Of a stretch of 34,278 bases of DNA, positions 24,137 through 31,620 are shown in pieces. Every line of letters starts with the position of its first letter. The first letter of the stretch is position 1. The position numbers and the translations under genes were made by a program. The stretch is from Bacteroidota bacterium (GTDB lineage Bacteria > Bacteroidota > Bacteroidia > SXHM01). The notes below the pieces were generated by a model. The model was not told where the DNA came from. It ran no database searches and saw only the letters and a program-made list of their open reading frames with translations. The DNA is taken from NCBI GenBank assembly GCA_947479755.1, contig CANKAM010000038.1, positions 1 to 34,278 on the forward strand, given 5' to 3'.

Positions 24137-24158
24137 AGTAAAAAAACTTTGCGGTAAA
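24100..24158 (+). repeat. Dispersed TTTACCGC element with terminal inverted repeats, copy 1
   Basis: The left end TTTACCGCAGAG (24100-24111) and the right end CTTTGCGGTAAA (24147-24158) are inverted repeats that differ at one position. In between are GGCGC-rich repeats and an A-rich stretch. The first 27 bases (24101-24127) match 31646-31672 at 24 positions. The element overlaps the 3' end of the exosortase gene and supplies its last codons. It also lies between two convergent genes, where its hairpin could stop transcription. Confidence 0.75.
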
Positions 24159-24160
24159 AG

Positions 24161-24955
24161 CTACCGGCATTCAGGATTAATCCCTTTTACGTAATGCTCA
24201 ATGAGATTAAGTTTTGCAGCCGTCTCAGAGCCTGTAAAACCTGCAATGTTATCCGGTTTAATTTTTTGTGAATATTCTTTCAGAATTAAAGCTGATAAAG
24301 GAGTATAGCTCCAATGCCATTTCTCTTCTTCGTAACCATTAGGTCGGGTTTCATTCTTTACCGAATAGGGTTGACAAAAACCAAATTGTGCTGCATTTTT
24401 TTTCAGCCATTCGTAAACCTTTTTTCCTTCAGCAGTAGTGAAGTATGCATTCTCAAGGCTGTTCAAATCCATGTCGGTTCCCCAATGATGGCGTGATGTT
24501 CCGGGCATGGAACTGTAACGCAAAATAGTTTTTGCTCTTTCAACCGGGTCTTTAATTGTTTGCGAAAGATTTTTGCCGTTTACTAATCTGCTGCCGTTCC
24601 ACTTCGCTTCCCAAATAGATTTTTGATCGTTGAAGTTTCGCATAGCCGAAATTATTTTCAGGTTTACACCTTCCTTTTTTGCGGCATCATACATTTTCAC
24701 AAAAGCTGCAATGGTTTCTTTACGCAGATACATTCCTTCTTTACTGCAATACTTCATTGGAATTAAAGCAAACGATGTATCTGTTTTCGGATTGAATTTT
24801 CCTAAAAGATATTCGGCAGAATAAACACGAGCTTGTATTTTTTCTTTTTCCGGAAGAACTTCGTTTATAACTGTAGTATCTGTGTTCTCAGGCTTCCCTG
24901 AACAAGAACAGATTTCTAAAGTAAGTAAAGCAAACAGAATAAAACGAATATTCAT
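24161..24955 (-). CDS. Peptidase M15 lipoprotein (D-alanyl-D-alanine carboxypeptidase, VanY type)
   Basis: The 264-residue lipoprotein has lipobox LTLEICSC. The M15B/VanY catalytic domain is complete: VNLKIISAMRNFNDQKSIWE, then the zinc ligands His and Asp in SRHHWGTDMDLN, and the general base Glu and third ligand His in EEEKWHWSYT. It should trim the terminal D-Ala of peptidoglycan peptides in the periplasm, affecting cross-linking, although VanY-like proteins without vancomycin resistance genes are common in this phylum. The ATG at 24955 lies 3 bases beyond the stop of the GT39-MORN gene, so the two are co-transcribed. The 3' end converges with the exosortase gene. Confidence 0.93.
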   Translation of the reverse strand: MNIRFILFALLTLEICSCSGKPENTDTTVINEVLPEKEKIQARVYSAEYLLGKFNPKTDTSFALIPMKYCSKEGMYLRKETIAAFVKMYDAAKKEGVNLKIISAMRNFNDQKSIWEAKWNGSRLVNGKNLSQTIKDPVERAKTILRYSSMPGTSRHHWGTDMDLNSLENAYFTTAEGKKVYEWLKKNAAQFGFCQPYSVKNETRPNGYEEEKWHWSYTPLSALILKEYSQKIKPDNIAGFTGSETAAKLNLIEHYVKGINPECR

Positions 24956-24958
24956 TCT

Positions 24959-26884
24959 CTATTTCTTTCCTGCTTGTTGATTAACAAAAAGGTTCTTTTT
25001 CATATCACCTTCCTGCACCAGTTTACCTGCTTTATTGTACAGTTTTCCATATCCTTTAATAGTATCATTTACCCATGTGGCGTGCAATACATTTCCGTCA
25101 GTCATGTTGATAATTCCTTTTCCGTTACGCACGTTGTTTTTAAATTCTCCTTCAAATTTCATTCCGTTGGGCCAGGTGAAAATACCAAAGCCCTCCCGCT
25201 TATCGTTTGCCCAATCACCATCGTAAGTAGTTCCGTCTGCGTAACGGGAACTGCCTTTACCATTGCGCTTTCCATTAACGATGGGACCAACATACCCGCG
25301 ATCGTGATTGATCTCAAAAAGATAAGTGTCCGGATTTTTCATCTGTTTTACCAGTTTGAACTTTTCCGGATTTTTCTGAACGGCAGGATACAGGTATCTT
25401 CCTGTTTGTCCAAACCCCAATTGCTCAATTACCAGATGCGTTGCTCCCACTTCTTTCATATTATTGATAAGGCTGTCGGCATTAGAAGAGTTGATAAAAT
25501 TAGTTACGGTGCGATCGGCATAGAGGTAAAACAACTCGGGTTTGCGGCAGACTACAATTGCATCTTTAGGAAGGCTGCTTTTGGCAAACTTTGCAAGTTC
25601 AAAGTAATTGGTGTAAGCCGGATTCATCATTCCTTTTGCAAACGTCTCAAGATAGATTATGCCTTTTTTCTCCACCATAATAAATGCGAGAAATACAAAG
25701 GGAAGAATAACAACGCGAAGATTTTCTCCAAGCTTAACTTTCTCTGCCAGCCAATTTAAACCTTCATAAACAGGGAAAACAAGCAACAAATAAATAAAAG
25801 GAATGGCAGGTAAAATAAAACGCGTTCCATACCATGCATCAGGCCAAAGGGCAACAATAAAAGCTGTACCTGCAAGGTAGGCTATAACCAGCCATCGGTA
25901 TTTTTTGAGTGTGAACAAACCTAAAATGCCCAACAACGAAAGAAAAATTCCCAGTCCCCATTTGCGGTCTTCCGGTTTTGCCTTATTGTAATTTTCAATT
26001 TTATAACACATTACGGAACTCGGAATTTCCATGCTTACGTAACGCTTCACATTTTTCTCAACGCGGGTAAACCAATCTTTGGCTTGCATTTTTCCCAACT
26101 CAGGGCGATACGGATTTATCATCATCAGTTGACGCTCATAGCCGCCACCGCCCAATGATTTGCTTCTGATATACCAAGGCATTGCCAACAGAATAAAAGT
26201 TCCGGCAACAATTCCCGCCAGCTTCCATTTGCGCTCAAAAAGGAAATAGAGGATAACACCGCCCACCAGCGACAGACCCGCAGTGCGTATGTAATAGCTT
26301 AGCATCATAAAGAAAATCATGAGCCAGAAATTGTAATCCTTGAGTGAAAACTCTTCCTTGTTTACCCGCATGAGAAAGAACACGGCTGCCAGCGAAGTGA
26401 AGAGAAATGGAATCTCCGACATTGCTATTGTGGAGAAGTTGAGCAGGTGCAAATTCAGTGCTGATAAAAGTGTGATAACAAACGAGAGGTGTTTGTTTCC
26501 CGTGAGGTTGATTAAAATAAAGTAGAGCAGCACCATGCTGCCGAAAAGAAAATAACCGTTTGCCTTGTTCATCACTTCAATATCGTCACCGAAGATTTTC
26601 ATGATGCCGGCAGAAATTACAGGATATCCGGGAGGATAGTGATTGGCAGGTTCTTTTGAGGGCAGGTGGATATTGGTATAACCTGCTCCCTTCATCAGCG
26701 ATTTTGCGGTGATGTAATACACAGCATTATCGCCACCGAGGTATAGTTTATTATCATAGACCTGATTGTAAACTTTTACAATTGCAAAAAGTAAGGCAAT
26801 GATGTAAATCGTGTGAATCCACCACGCTTTTATTTCAAATGATTTTTTCGCCTGTGTTGTTTTTGATTTTGCTTTTGTAGCCAT
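24959..26884 (-). CDS. GT39/PMT-type glycosyltransferase membrane protein fused to four C-terminal MORN repeats
   Basis: The 641-residue protein starts with a Lys-rich cytoplasmic tail, then a GT-C fold. The first extracytoplasmic loop has YLGGDNAVYYITAKSL (the acidic position expected for lipid-linked-sugar transferases) and EPANHYPPGYPVISAG. About ten membrane helices follow up to residue 400, then a periplasmic domain (about 420-525). From residue 531 to about 622 come four 23-residue MORN repeats: YVGPIVNGKRNGKGSSRYAD, YDGDWANDKREGFGIFTWPN, FEGEFKNNVRNGKGIINMTD and a weaker fourth around HATWVNDTIKGYGKLYN. MORN repeats commonly bind membranes or other proteins. This fusion is not one I know from characterised enzymes. 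It starts 42 bases after the type IX cargo gene and is coupled to the M15 peptidase gene. Acceptor and sugar are unknown; modification of the cargo encoded upstream is one possibility. Confidence 0.87.
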   Translation of the reverse strand: MATKAKSKTTQAKKSFEIKAWWIHTIYIIALLFAIVKVYNQVYDNKLYLGGDNAVYYITAKSLMKGAGYTNIHLPSKEPANHYPPGYPVISAGIMKIFGDDIEVMNKANGYFLFGSMVLLYFILINLTGNKHLSFVITLLSALNLHLLNFSTIAMSEIPFLFTSLAAVFFLMRVNKEEFSLKDYNFWLMIFFMMLSYYIRTAGLSLVGGVILYFLFERKWKLAGIVAGTFILLAMPWYIRSKSLGGGGYERQLMMINPYRPELGKMQAKDWFTRVEKNVKRYVSMEIPSSVMCYKIENYNKAKPEDRKWGLGIFLSLLGILGLFTLKKYRWLVIAYLAGTAFIVALWPDAWYGTRFILPAIPFIYLLLVFPVYEGLNWLAEKVKLGENLRVVILPFVFLAFIMVEKKGIIYLETFAKGMMNPAYTNYFELAKFAKSSLPKDAIVVCRKPELFYLYADRTVTNFINSSNADSLINNMKEVGATHLVIEQLGFGQTGRYLYPAVQKNPEKFKLVKQMKNPDTYLFEINHDRGYVGPIVNGKRNGKGSSRYADGTTYDGDWANDKREGFGIFTWPNGMKFEGEFKNNVRNGKGIINMTDGNVLHATWVNDTIKGYGKLYNKAGKLVQEGDMKKNLFVNQQAGKK

Positions 26885-26926
26885 AAATTATTGTCGGAAA
26901 AAAATAGAGAGGGTATTGCTGACAGC

Positions 26927-29900
26927 TTATCTAAACAAATGAAAGAATCCGTGATACTCTTCATCCTTAATTCTCATTATGTAAAAATATACTCCTTCAT
27001 CTTCGTCCCGTTTTCCATTAATTTTTCCATCCCAGCAATCACTAGATTTCGTTGTCTCAAATACCTGTCTGCCCCAACGATTATATATAATCAAATAAAA
27101 ACACTCATCAAATGCACTACCAACCTCTTTGTTTCCAATTTTCACTATAAAACAATCAAAATTACCATCCCCATTTGGAGTCATCCAATTAGGAATTGAA
27201 TCTGTATCAAAGTTTATTACAGGTAGACCGGAAGTATCAATGAAATCAATGGTATCAGCGCAACCTAGTGCATTTATGGTAATTAAAGTGATTGTGTCGT
27301 TGATATCAAACACATCGTAATTGTGTTCGGGGTTGGCTTCGGTAGAAGTTGCTTCACCGCCAAAATCCCAGAAATACTGAACCGCATCGGGTGTGGTGTT
27401 GGTGAAACTTGCATGAACACCTTCGCAGGCTGGTGTGAGTACAACCGTAAAATCAGTAGGCGCTTTTTCAACTACGGTAATGGTAACTGTATCCGTTCCG
27501 CTGCAATTTGGGTTGCTGGCTTCTAAAAAATATGTGGTGGTTTCATCGGGAAAAGCAAGCGGATTGGAGATGCCGTCATCGCTTAATCCCAATGATGGAG
27601 TCCACTGATAAGATAAACCTGAAACTGCTATTGCACCCAGCTGAATGGTATCACCTATGCAGATGCTGGTTTCGGTTCCTGCAAAAGTACTGAGGTTACC
27701 ATCGAGGACAGTGATAGTAGCATAAGATGTATCTAAGAACGCAAGCCCTGCGCAGGTAAGACTGTCGTAACCGATTACCATAACGATGTAGGTTCCGGTA
27801 TCATTGTAAACGTGTGAAGGATCTTCGAGGGTGGATGTATCGCCATCACCAAAATCCCAGTAGTAGCCTTGTGCGTTTACACCATTGGCAAGAAAATCAA
27901 CGGTGAAAGGTGAGCAGCCGGTGGAAGAAATATTGTCTACCTCTACATCCACCTGCACTTCTGAAAGTTGAATACGGAATTTAATTGCGCCTTCGTTGCA
28001 ATTGGTGCTGTTATTGCTTTGCGACCATGCGCCCGGAGTTGTTGGAAACATATCGCTGCCCCCGCAACCGGCACAAACAGCTTCATAGATAATTCCGCTT
28101 TTATCAAAGCGACTGGTACCGCCATCCACGTGTTCCTGCACTCCGTTGCCGCCAAAAAATGTTCCGTATAATAATGCTGTGGCATCCTGTTCCAATACCA
28201 TGAAGTAAAAATCGCTGCCATCGGTTGATTGCTGATACGCATCAGAGGTAGTTGCCATTCCGTTTGTGTAGCCAAGGTTAGCACCAAAACCATTTACGGT
28301 ATTTACGTCTCCACCCCAGCCTGCGATGTAAATCTTTTCACACACATCAACAAGCAATGCGGTTGGAGAAATATTTAACAACGCACCACCGTCACCAAAC
28401 ACAGTTGAGAACGCAGTATTCTCCAACAAACTATCCATTTTGTGAATGAACTGTTTGCTGTTTGGATTGGAATAAACACCTGTGGTTACAGGATAAGCAC
28501 CCAGGGTTTGTCCGTAGAGATACACATCATCGTCACCATCAATGTCAATGAAGTAACTCTGGTCGTATTGGTTGGTGCCGATGAACGAAGAGCGATACAT
28601 GTCAGCATCAAGAGGATTGAACGCTGCCACAAAACCATCGGTGATGCCGCCCTGAAAAGTTGGGTTAAGTACACCGGGTGTGGTAGGAAAATCAGAGCTT
28701 GCCGTTCCACCGCAAACAACAATAGTTCCTGCGCTGTTTATTTTCATGGAATAAATGGCATCGCCTGTGCTGCCGCCAAAATAAGTACTCCATTGCAGAG
28801 TGCTTAAAGTCGGGTCTAAGCGGAAGAGACAGCCATCCTGATTACCATTATAGGCTTGCTGAAACGCTCCGGGCGTTACCGGAAAATCAGAAGAGAAAGT
28901 AGAGGAACCGATAACGGCATTTCCGGCATCGTCAATAAAAATTTCGCCACGGGCATGGTCGCTGTAATTGTAGTTGAGAGGCGAAACATCATTCATACCA
29001 TCATTGGCTGTGCCGCCAAAAAAGGTGGAAGCCAAAAGCGCTGTTCCATCGGAACTCATTTTTGAAATGATGATATCGGTGCCGGCAAATTCAACCACGT
29101 TGTCAACGGTTGTAAATGTTCCTCCATTGAAGCTCTGGTCGTAAGCACCACTCGTTGTTGGATAATTGGTGGAAGCCGTTGCACCGTAAATAAAAACCTC
29201 ATCGTTTTGATTGACGAACATGGAGTAAGGCATTTCATTTCCTGAGCCTCCGAGGTAGGTTGAATACACTAATGCAGAACCATCGGGGGTGTATTTGGTG
29301 AGTGAGATATCGCAGGGATATGCACCCGGACCGCCACCAAAACCTGATTGATATGCACCCGTTGTAGTAGGGTAACCCGGTGCAAAGGCAATGCCGCCAG
29401 CGTAGAAATTTCCGGTAGCGTTGTAGGTTGCTGAGTAGCCCCAGTTGTCGGCAGTGGAGCCGGTGTAGGTCGAGAATTCGAGTTGCGGGTCGATCACCAA
29501 TTCGTAGTCGGTGTTGTAGCCGTTGGGGAAAGAAAAAGAAACAGTTTTGTTGTTCAATTCAAAGCGGCAGGGAACAAAAACTTTTTTGCCTGCTATGGTT
29601 TGCCATGCTATTGGTTTGTGTTCGGTTACGGTGTTGAATGTGTTATGCACTTTCAGATTTCCGTTTTCGATTGCGAGTTTTTCAGCGCCATCGTATTGCA
29701 TTTTTATTTGTGAAGCGTCAACATTTTTAGCAACAATGAAATCGTATTTCAACAAACCGTTCTTGCCGTAGATGTTCATGTCAATGCCGGGATAGAGAGC
29801 AGTGTAGTGAACTTGATTGTATGACTTCACACGCGAAGCCCAGTTTTTGGCATCGCTGCCGAGGAAGTAGTTGCTGTAATCCGCATACGCATTTTGTCCG

Positions 29901-30217
29901 GAGGTTTTTGCCCCGGGATTTGCATTCACAAAATTAACGTGGTAGGCGAATGCATTGTTTCCTTGAACAGGCTGCTGATTGCCGTGGGGATGAATGGTTT
30001 CAAGGTATTCGGGTGAATAGAATACCCATGTAAAACGGTTTTGCTCGAGGTAAAGATGAGCATTGCTTAAGCCCAGTTTGTAGAGAATGTTTTGATTCCA
30101 CTGCCCTTTATTCTCGGTGAAACGGGGTGCGGGATTGTGGGTGGGTACTTTATTATCAGCATAGGTAAAGTTGATTGCCGCAAGAAAGAGGAAAAGGAGT
30201 TTACAGGTTTTTTGCAT
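26927..30217 (-). CDS. Large type IX cargo: DUF7948, SBBP beta-propeller, PKD and gliding-motility C-terminal domain
   Basis: The 1096-residue exported protein has a signal peptide (LLFLFLAAINFTYA). The N-terminal domain (about 30-250; FTENKGQWNQNILYKL, YPGIDMNIYG, LVIDPQLEFSTYTGS) matches the DUF7948 type that usually precedes SBBP beta-propeller repeats. The propeller follows with recurring LVYSTYLGGSGNE, YPTTSGAYDQSF and SDFPVTPGAFQQAYNG units to about residue 760. Then come PKD-type domains (YYWDFGDGDTSTLEDPSHVY; YFWDFGGEATSTEANPEHNY) and a C-terminal CHU_C domain (WMTPNGDGNFDCFIV, IYNRWGRQVFETT, WDGKING, EGVYFYIMRI), the type IX type B sorting signal. It is probably an adhesive surface or matrix protein. 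A perfect TAnnTTTG box lies at 30247-30254, 30 bases upstream. The next gene downstream (42 bases) is the GT39-MORN protein. Confidence 0.92.
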   Translation of the reverse strand: MQKTCKLLFLFLAAINFTYADNKVPTHNPAPRFTENKGQWNQNILYKLGLSNAHLYLEQNRFTWVFYSPEYLETIHPHGNQQPVQGNNAFAYHVNFVNANPGAKTSGQNAYADYSNYFLGSDAKNWASRVKSYNQVHYTALYPGIDMNIYGKNGLLKYDFIVAKNVDASQIKMQYDGAEKLAIENGNLKVHNTFNTVTEHKPIAWQTIAGKKVFVPCRFELNNKTVSFSFPNGYNTDYELVIDPQLEFSTYTGSTADNWGYSATYNATGNFYAGGIAFAPGYPTTTGAYQSGFGGGPGAYPCDISLTKYTPDGSALVYSTYLGGSGNEMPYSMFVNQNDEVFIYGATASTNYPTTSGAYDQSFNGGTFTTVDNVVEFAGTDIIISKMSSDGTALLASTFFGGTANDGMNDVSPLNYNYSDHARGEIFIDDAGNAVIGSSTFSSDFPVTPGAFQQAYNGNQDGCLFRLDPTLSTLQWSTYFGGSTGDAIYSMKINSAGTIVVCGGTASSDFPTTPGVLNPTFQGGITDGFVAAFNPLDADMYRSSFIGTNQYDQSYFIDIDGDDDVYLYGQTLGAYPVTTGVYSNPNSKQFIHKMDSLLENTAFSTVFGDGGALLNISPTALLVDVCEKIYIAGWGGDVNTVNGFGANLGYTNGMATTSDAYQQSTDGSDFYFMVLEQDATALLYGTFFGGNGVQEHVDGGTSRFDKSGIIYEAVCAGCGGSDMFPTTPGAWSQSNNSTNCNEGAIKFRIQLSEVQVDVEVDNISSTGCSPFTVDFLANGVNAQGYYWDFGDGDTSTLEDPSHVYNDTGTYIVMVIGYDSLTCAGLAFLDTSYATITVLDGNLSTFAGTETSICIGDTIQLGAIAVSGLSYQWTPSLGLSDDGISNPLAFPDETTTYFLEASNPNCSGTDTVTITVVEKAPTDFTVVLTPACEGVHASFTNTTPDAVQYFWDFGGEATSTEANPEHNYDVFDINDTITLITINALGCADTIDFIDTSGLPVINFDTDSIPNWMTPNGDGNFDCFIVKIGNKEVGSAFDECFYLIIYNRWGRQVFETTKSSDCWDGKINGKRDEDEGVYFYIMRIKDEEYHGFFHLFR

Positions 30218-30246
30218 GACGCAGAGTTGTTAGTTGGCGTATGCTG

Positions 30247-30254
30247 CAAATATA
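30247..30254 (-). promoter_or_regulatory. Bacteroidota -7 box (TATATTTG) for the SBBP/PKD cargo gene
   Basis: On the minus strand the bases read TATATTTG, a perfect TAnnTTTG, followed by CAGC. Position relative to the ATG at 30217 implies a leader of about 20-25 bases. The -33 region is occupied by the GT-rich complement of the dispersed CCCC-rich repeat and has no TTTG. Confidence 0.5.
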
Positions 30255-30275
30255 TGTTTTTCTACCACCCCACCA

Positions 30276-30310
30276 CCCCCTAACCCCCTCCTTGGAGAAA
30301 GGAGGGGGGA
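30276..30310 (-). repeat. Dispersed CCCCCTAACCCCCTCC-type hairpin repeat, acting as terminator
   Basis: A run CCCCCTAACCCCCTCC is followed by a hairpin with arms CCCCCTCCTT (30284-30293) and AAGGAGGGGG (30299-30308) and a 5-base loop. This is a familiar intergenic repeat type in Bacteroidota and cyanobacterial genomes as far as I recall. It lies 21 bases beyond the stop of the 403-residue gene and would fold in its transcript. It also separates that gene from the SBBP cargo promoter. Confidence 0.65.
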
Positions 30311-30330
30311 CAGAGAGAGAAGAAAGGTGG

Positions 30331-31542
30331 TTATAAGAATGTTATTTCGTAGGTGCCGGAATTTGGACCTTGATTTTGGATGTTGAGATAGGGTTTGAAG
30401 TCGGCAGCGGTGATGATGTGTATTTCTTCCTGACCGGTTAGCAGGATTGAACCGCCAGTGCCGGGATAGCCGTCACCGGGGTTGTTGGCAGGGAAGAATG
30501 CGATGCCACCTATCATTGGGGTGGTGGTTGTGTTTTTGATTTTGATTGTTGTACCTACACGCCACTCGGGGTTAGATGGGCCGAGTATGTTCAGTTGCTG
30601 TCCGCTGGTGATTGTGCCTGTGAGAACTATGTGCTGCATGACTTTGTTGCGGGTGAATTCTTTGCCTGCGGGGATGTGAAGATTGGTTTCGGTGATGGTT
30701 TGATAACCGAGTGCTGACCAATATAAATCGTAATCATCGGGAAGGAGATTGGCGATACCGTATTTGCCATCGGCATCGGCAGTTGTTTCGGCAATTTTTT
30801 CGGGCATGCCTGTTTTAGTGAGGTAGAATGAAGCACCCAGAAGGAAGGTGCCTTCGGGGTTGCGGAGTATGCCGCGGACTTTGGCGGTTGTAGAGCCAAG
30901 GTCAATTATTTCGCGAGAGAAGTAGTAGCCCTGGACGAAATCTGGATTGGTTGCTTTTACAGTGTTTACCATTCTATCTATCTGCTGTTTGAAAATGATG
31001 TTGATGATTTCGCGTATGAGGAGTTTGATATTTGCAACGGCTTGTTTTTTGGAAACGGTGAAAGCGCGAGGGTCTTGCATGGAGGCGCGGTAGAGGTCGA
31101 TGGATGTTTGAAGGTCGGTGACATCGGTGGCGGTATAACCAAAAGGACCTGCAAGGAGGATGTTTGAATTTGCTTCGTCATGGATGGTCTGGCAGATGTC
31201 GTCTACTTCTTCTTTTTTGAAACGATTAAGTTGCGGCAAGGTGTAGGTTACTTTTCCGCGGAGTACATTATTATTAATTGTAGAGGCGTAGGCACTGACT
31301 GCATCACCGCATTTGAGGGCGATGTTGGACATTGTGCTACGGATGAGTATGGTATCGAGGGTGACGTCTTTTATTGAACGGATGACTATCTGGTCGAGCT
31401 GGTCGATGAGGACGAGCTTGTTGGAGGCGGTTGTTTTTACTCCTGCGAAGGCGGTGATGCCTGAGGTTGGTGTTGAGTTATTGGTACAATAGTTTAGTGT
31501 TGTACGAATCATGTTGGTGCGGTTTGTTTCTCTGGCTTCCAT
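30331..31542 (-). CDS. Protein of unknown function with a carboxypeptidase-regulatory-like beta-sandwich
   Basis: The 403-residue protein has no signal peptide or membrane segment. The N-terminal half (about 1-215) is largely helical and unfamiliar: NKLVLIDQLDQIVIRSIKDV, MSNIALKCGDAVSAYAS, KVTYTLPQLNRFKKEEVDDI, then DLQTSIDLYRASMQDPRAFT. A carboxypeptidase-regulatory-like beta-sandwich follows (about 220-300; AKVRGILRNPEGTFLLGASF, ADADGKYGIANLLPDDYDLY). The C-terminal part (about 310-403) is beta-rich with TGTITSGQQLNILGPSNPEW and ends GPNSGTYEITFL. Relatives with the PRA..RK pattern occur in Bacteroidota, but I know no function. Lack of a signal peptide with an extracytoplasmic-type sandwich is odd. 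It is preceded by the 21-bp array and followed by a dispersed hairpin repeat. Confidence 0.78.
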   Translation of the reverse strand: MEARETNRTNMIRTTLNYCTNNSTPTSGITAFAGVKTTASNKLVLIDQLDQIVIRSIKDVTLDTILIRSTMSNIALKCGDAVSAYASTINNNVLRGKVTYTLPQLNRFKKEEVDDICQTIHDEANSNILLAGPFGYTATDVTDLQTSIDLYRASMQDPRAFTVSKKQAVANIKLLIREIINIIFKQQIDRMVNTVKATNPDFVQGYYFSREIIDLGSTTAKVRGILRNPEGTFLLGASFYLTKTGMPEKIAETTADADGKYGIANLLPDDYDLYWSALGYQTITETNLHIPAGKEFTRNKVMQHIVLTGTITSGQQLNILGPSNPEWRVGTTIKIKNTTTTPMIGGIAFFPANNPGDGYPGTGGSILLTGQEEIHIITAADFKPYLNIQNQGPNSGTYEITFL

Positions 31543-31595
31543 TTTGGTTGCTTTTTAGTTGTTAGTTTATTAGTTTATAGATGAGGTTGCTTTTT

Positions 31596-31620
31596 GCCCT
31601 TCGACTAGGCTCAGGGTGAC
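31596..31620 (-). repeat. Dispersed repeat, copy 2 of the CACCCTGAGC...GTCGAAGGG family
   Basis: The reverse complement matches the copy at 23481-23505 at 23 of 25 positions. Its inner end CTCAGGGTGAC (31610-31620) is partly duplicated 14 bases on as CTCTGGGTGAC (31624-31634). On the minus strand the CCCTGA in this repeat supplies the TGA stop of the heptapeptide-repeat reading frame (31611). Confidence 0.8.

Noticed and set aside
24974-25759. 261-codon plus-strand open frame opposite the GT39-MORN gene
   Set aside because: It runs antisense through the MORN repeats and membrane domain, has no start context and no recognisable protein features.
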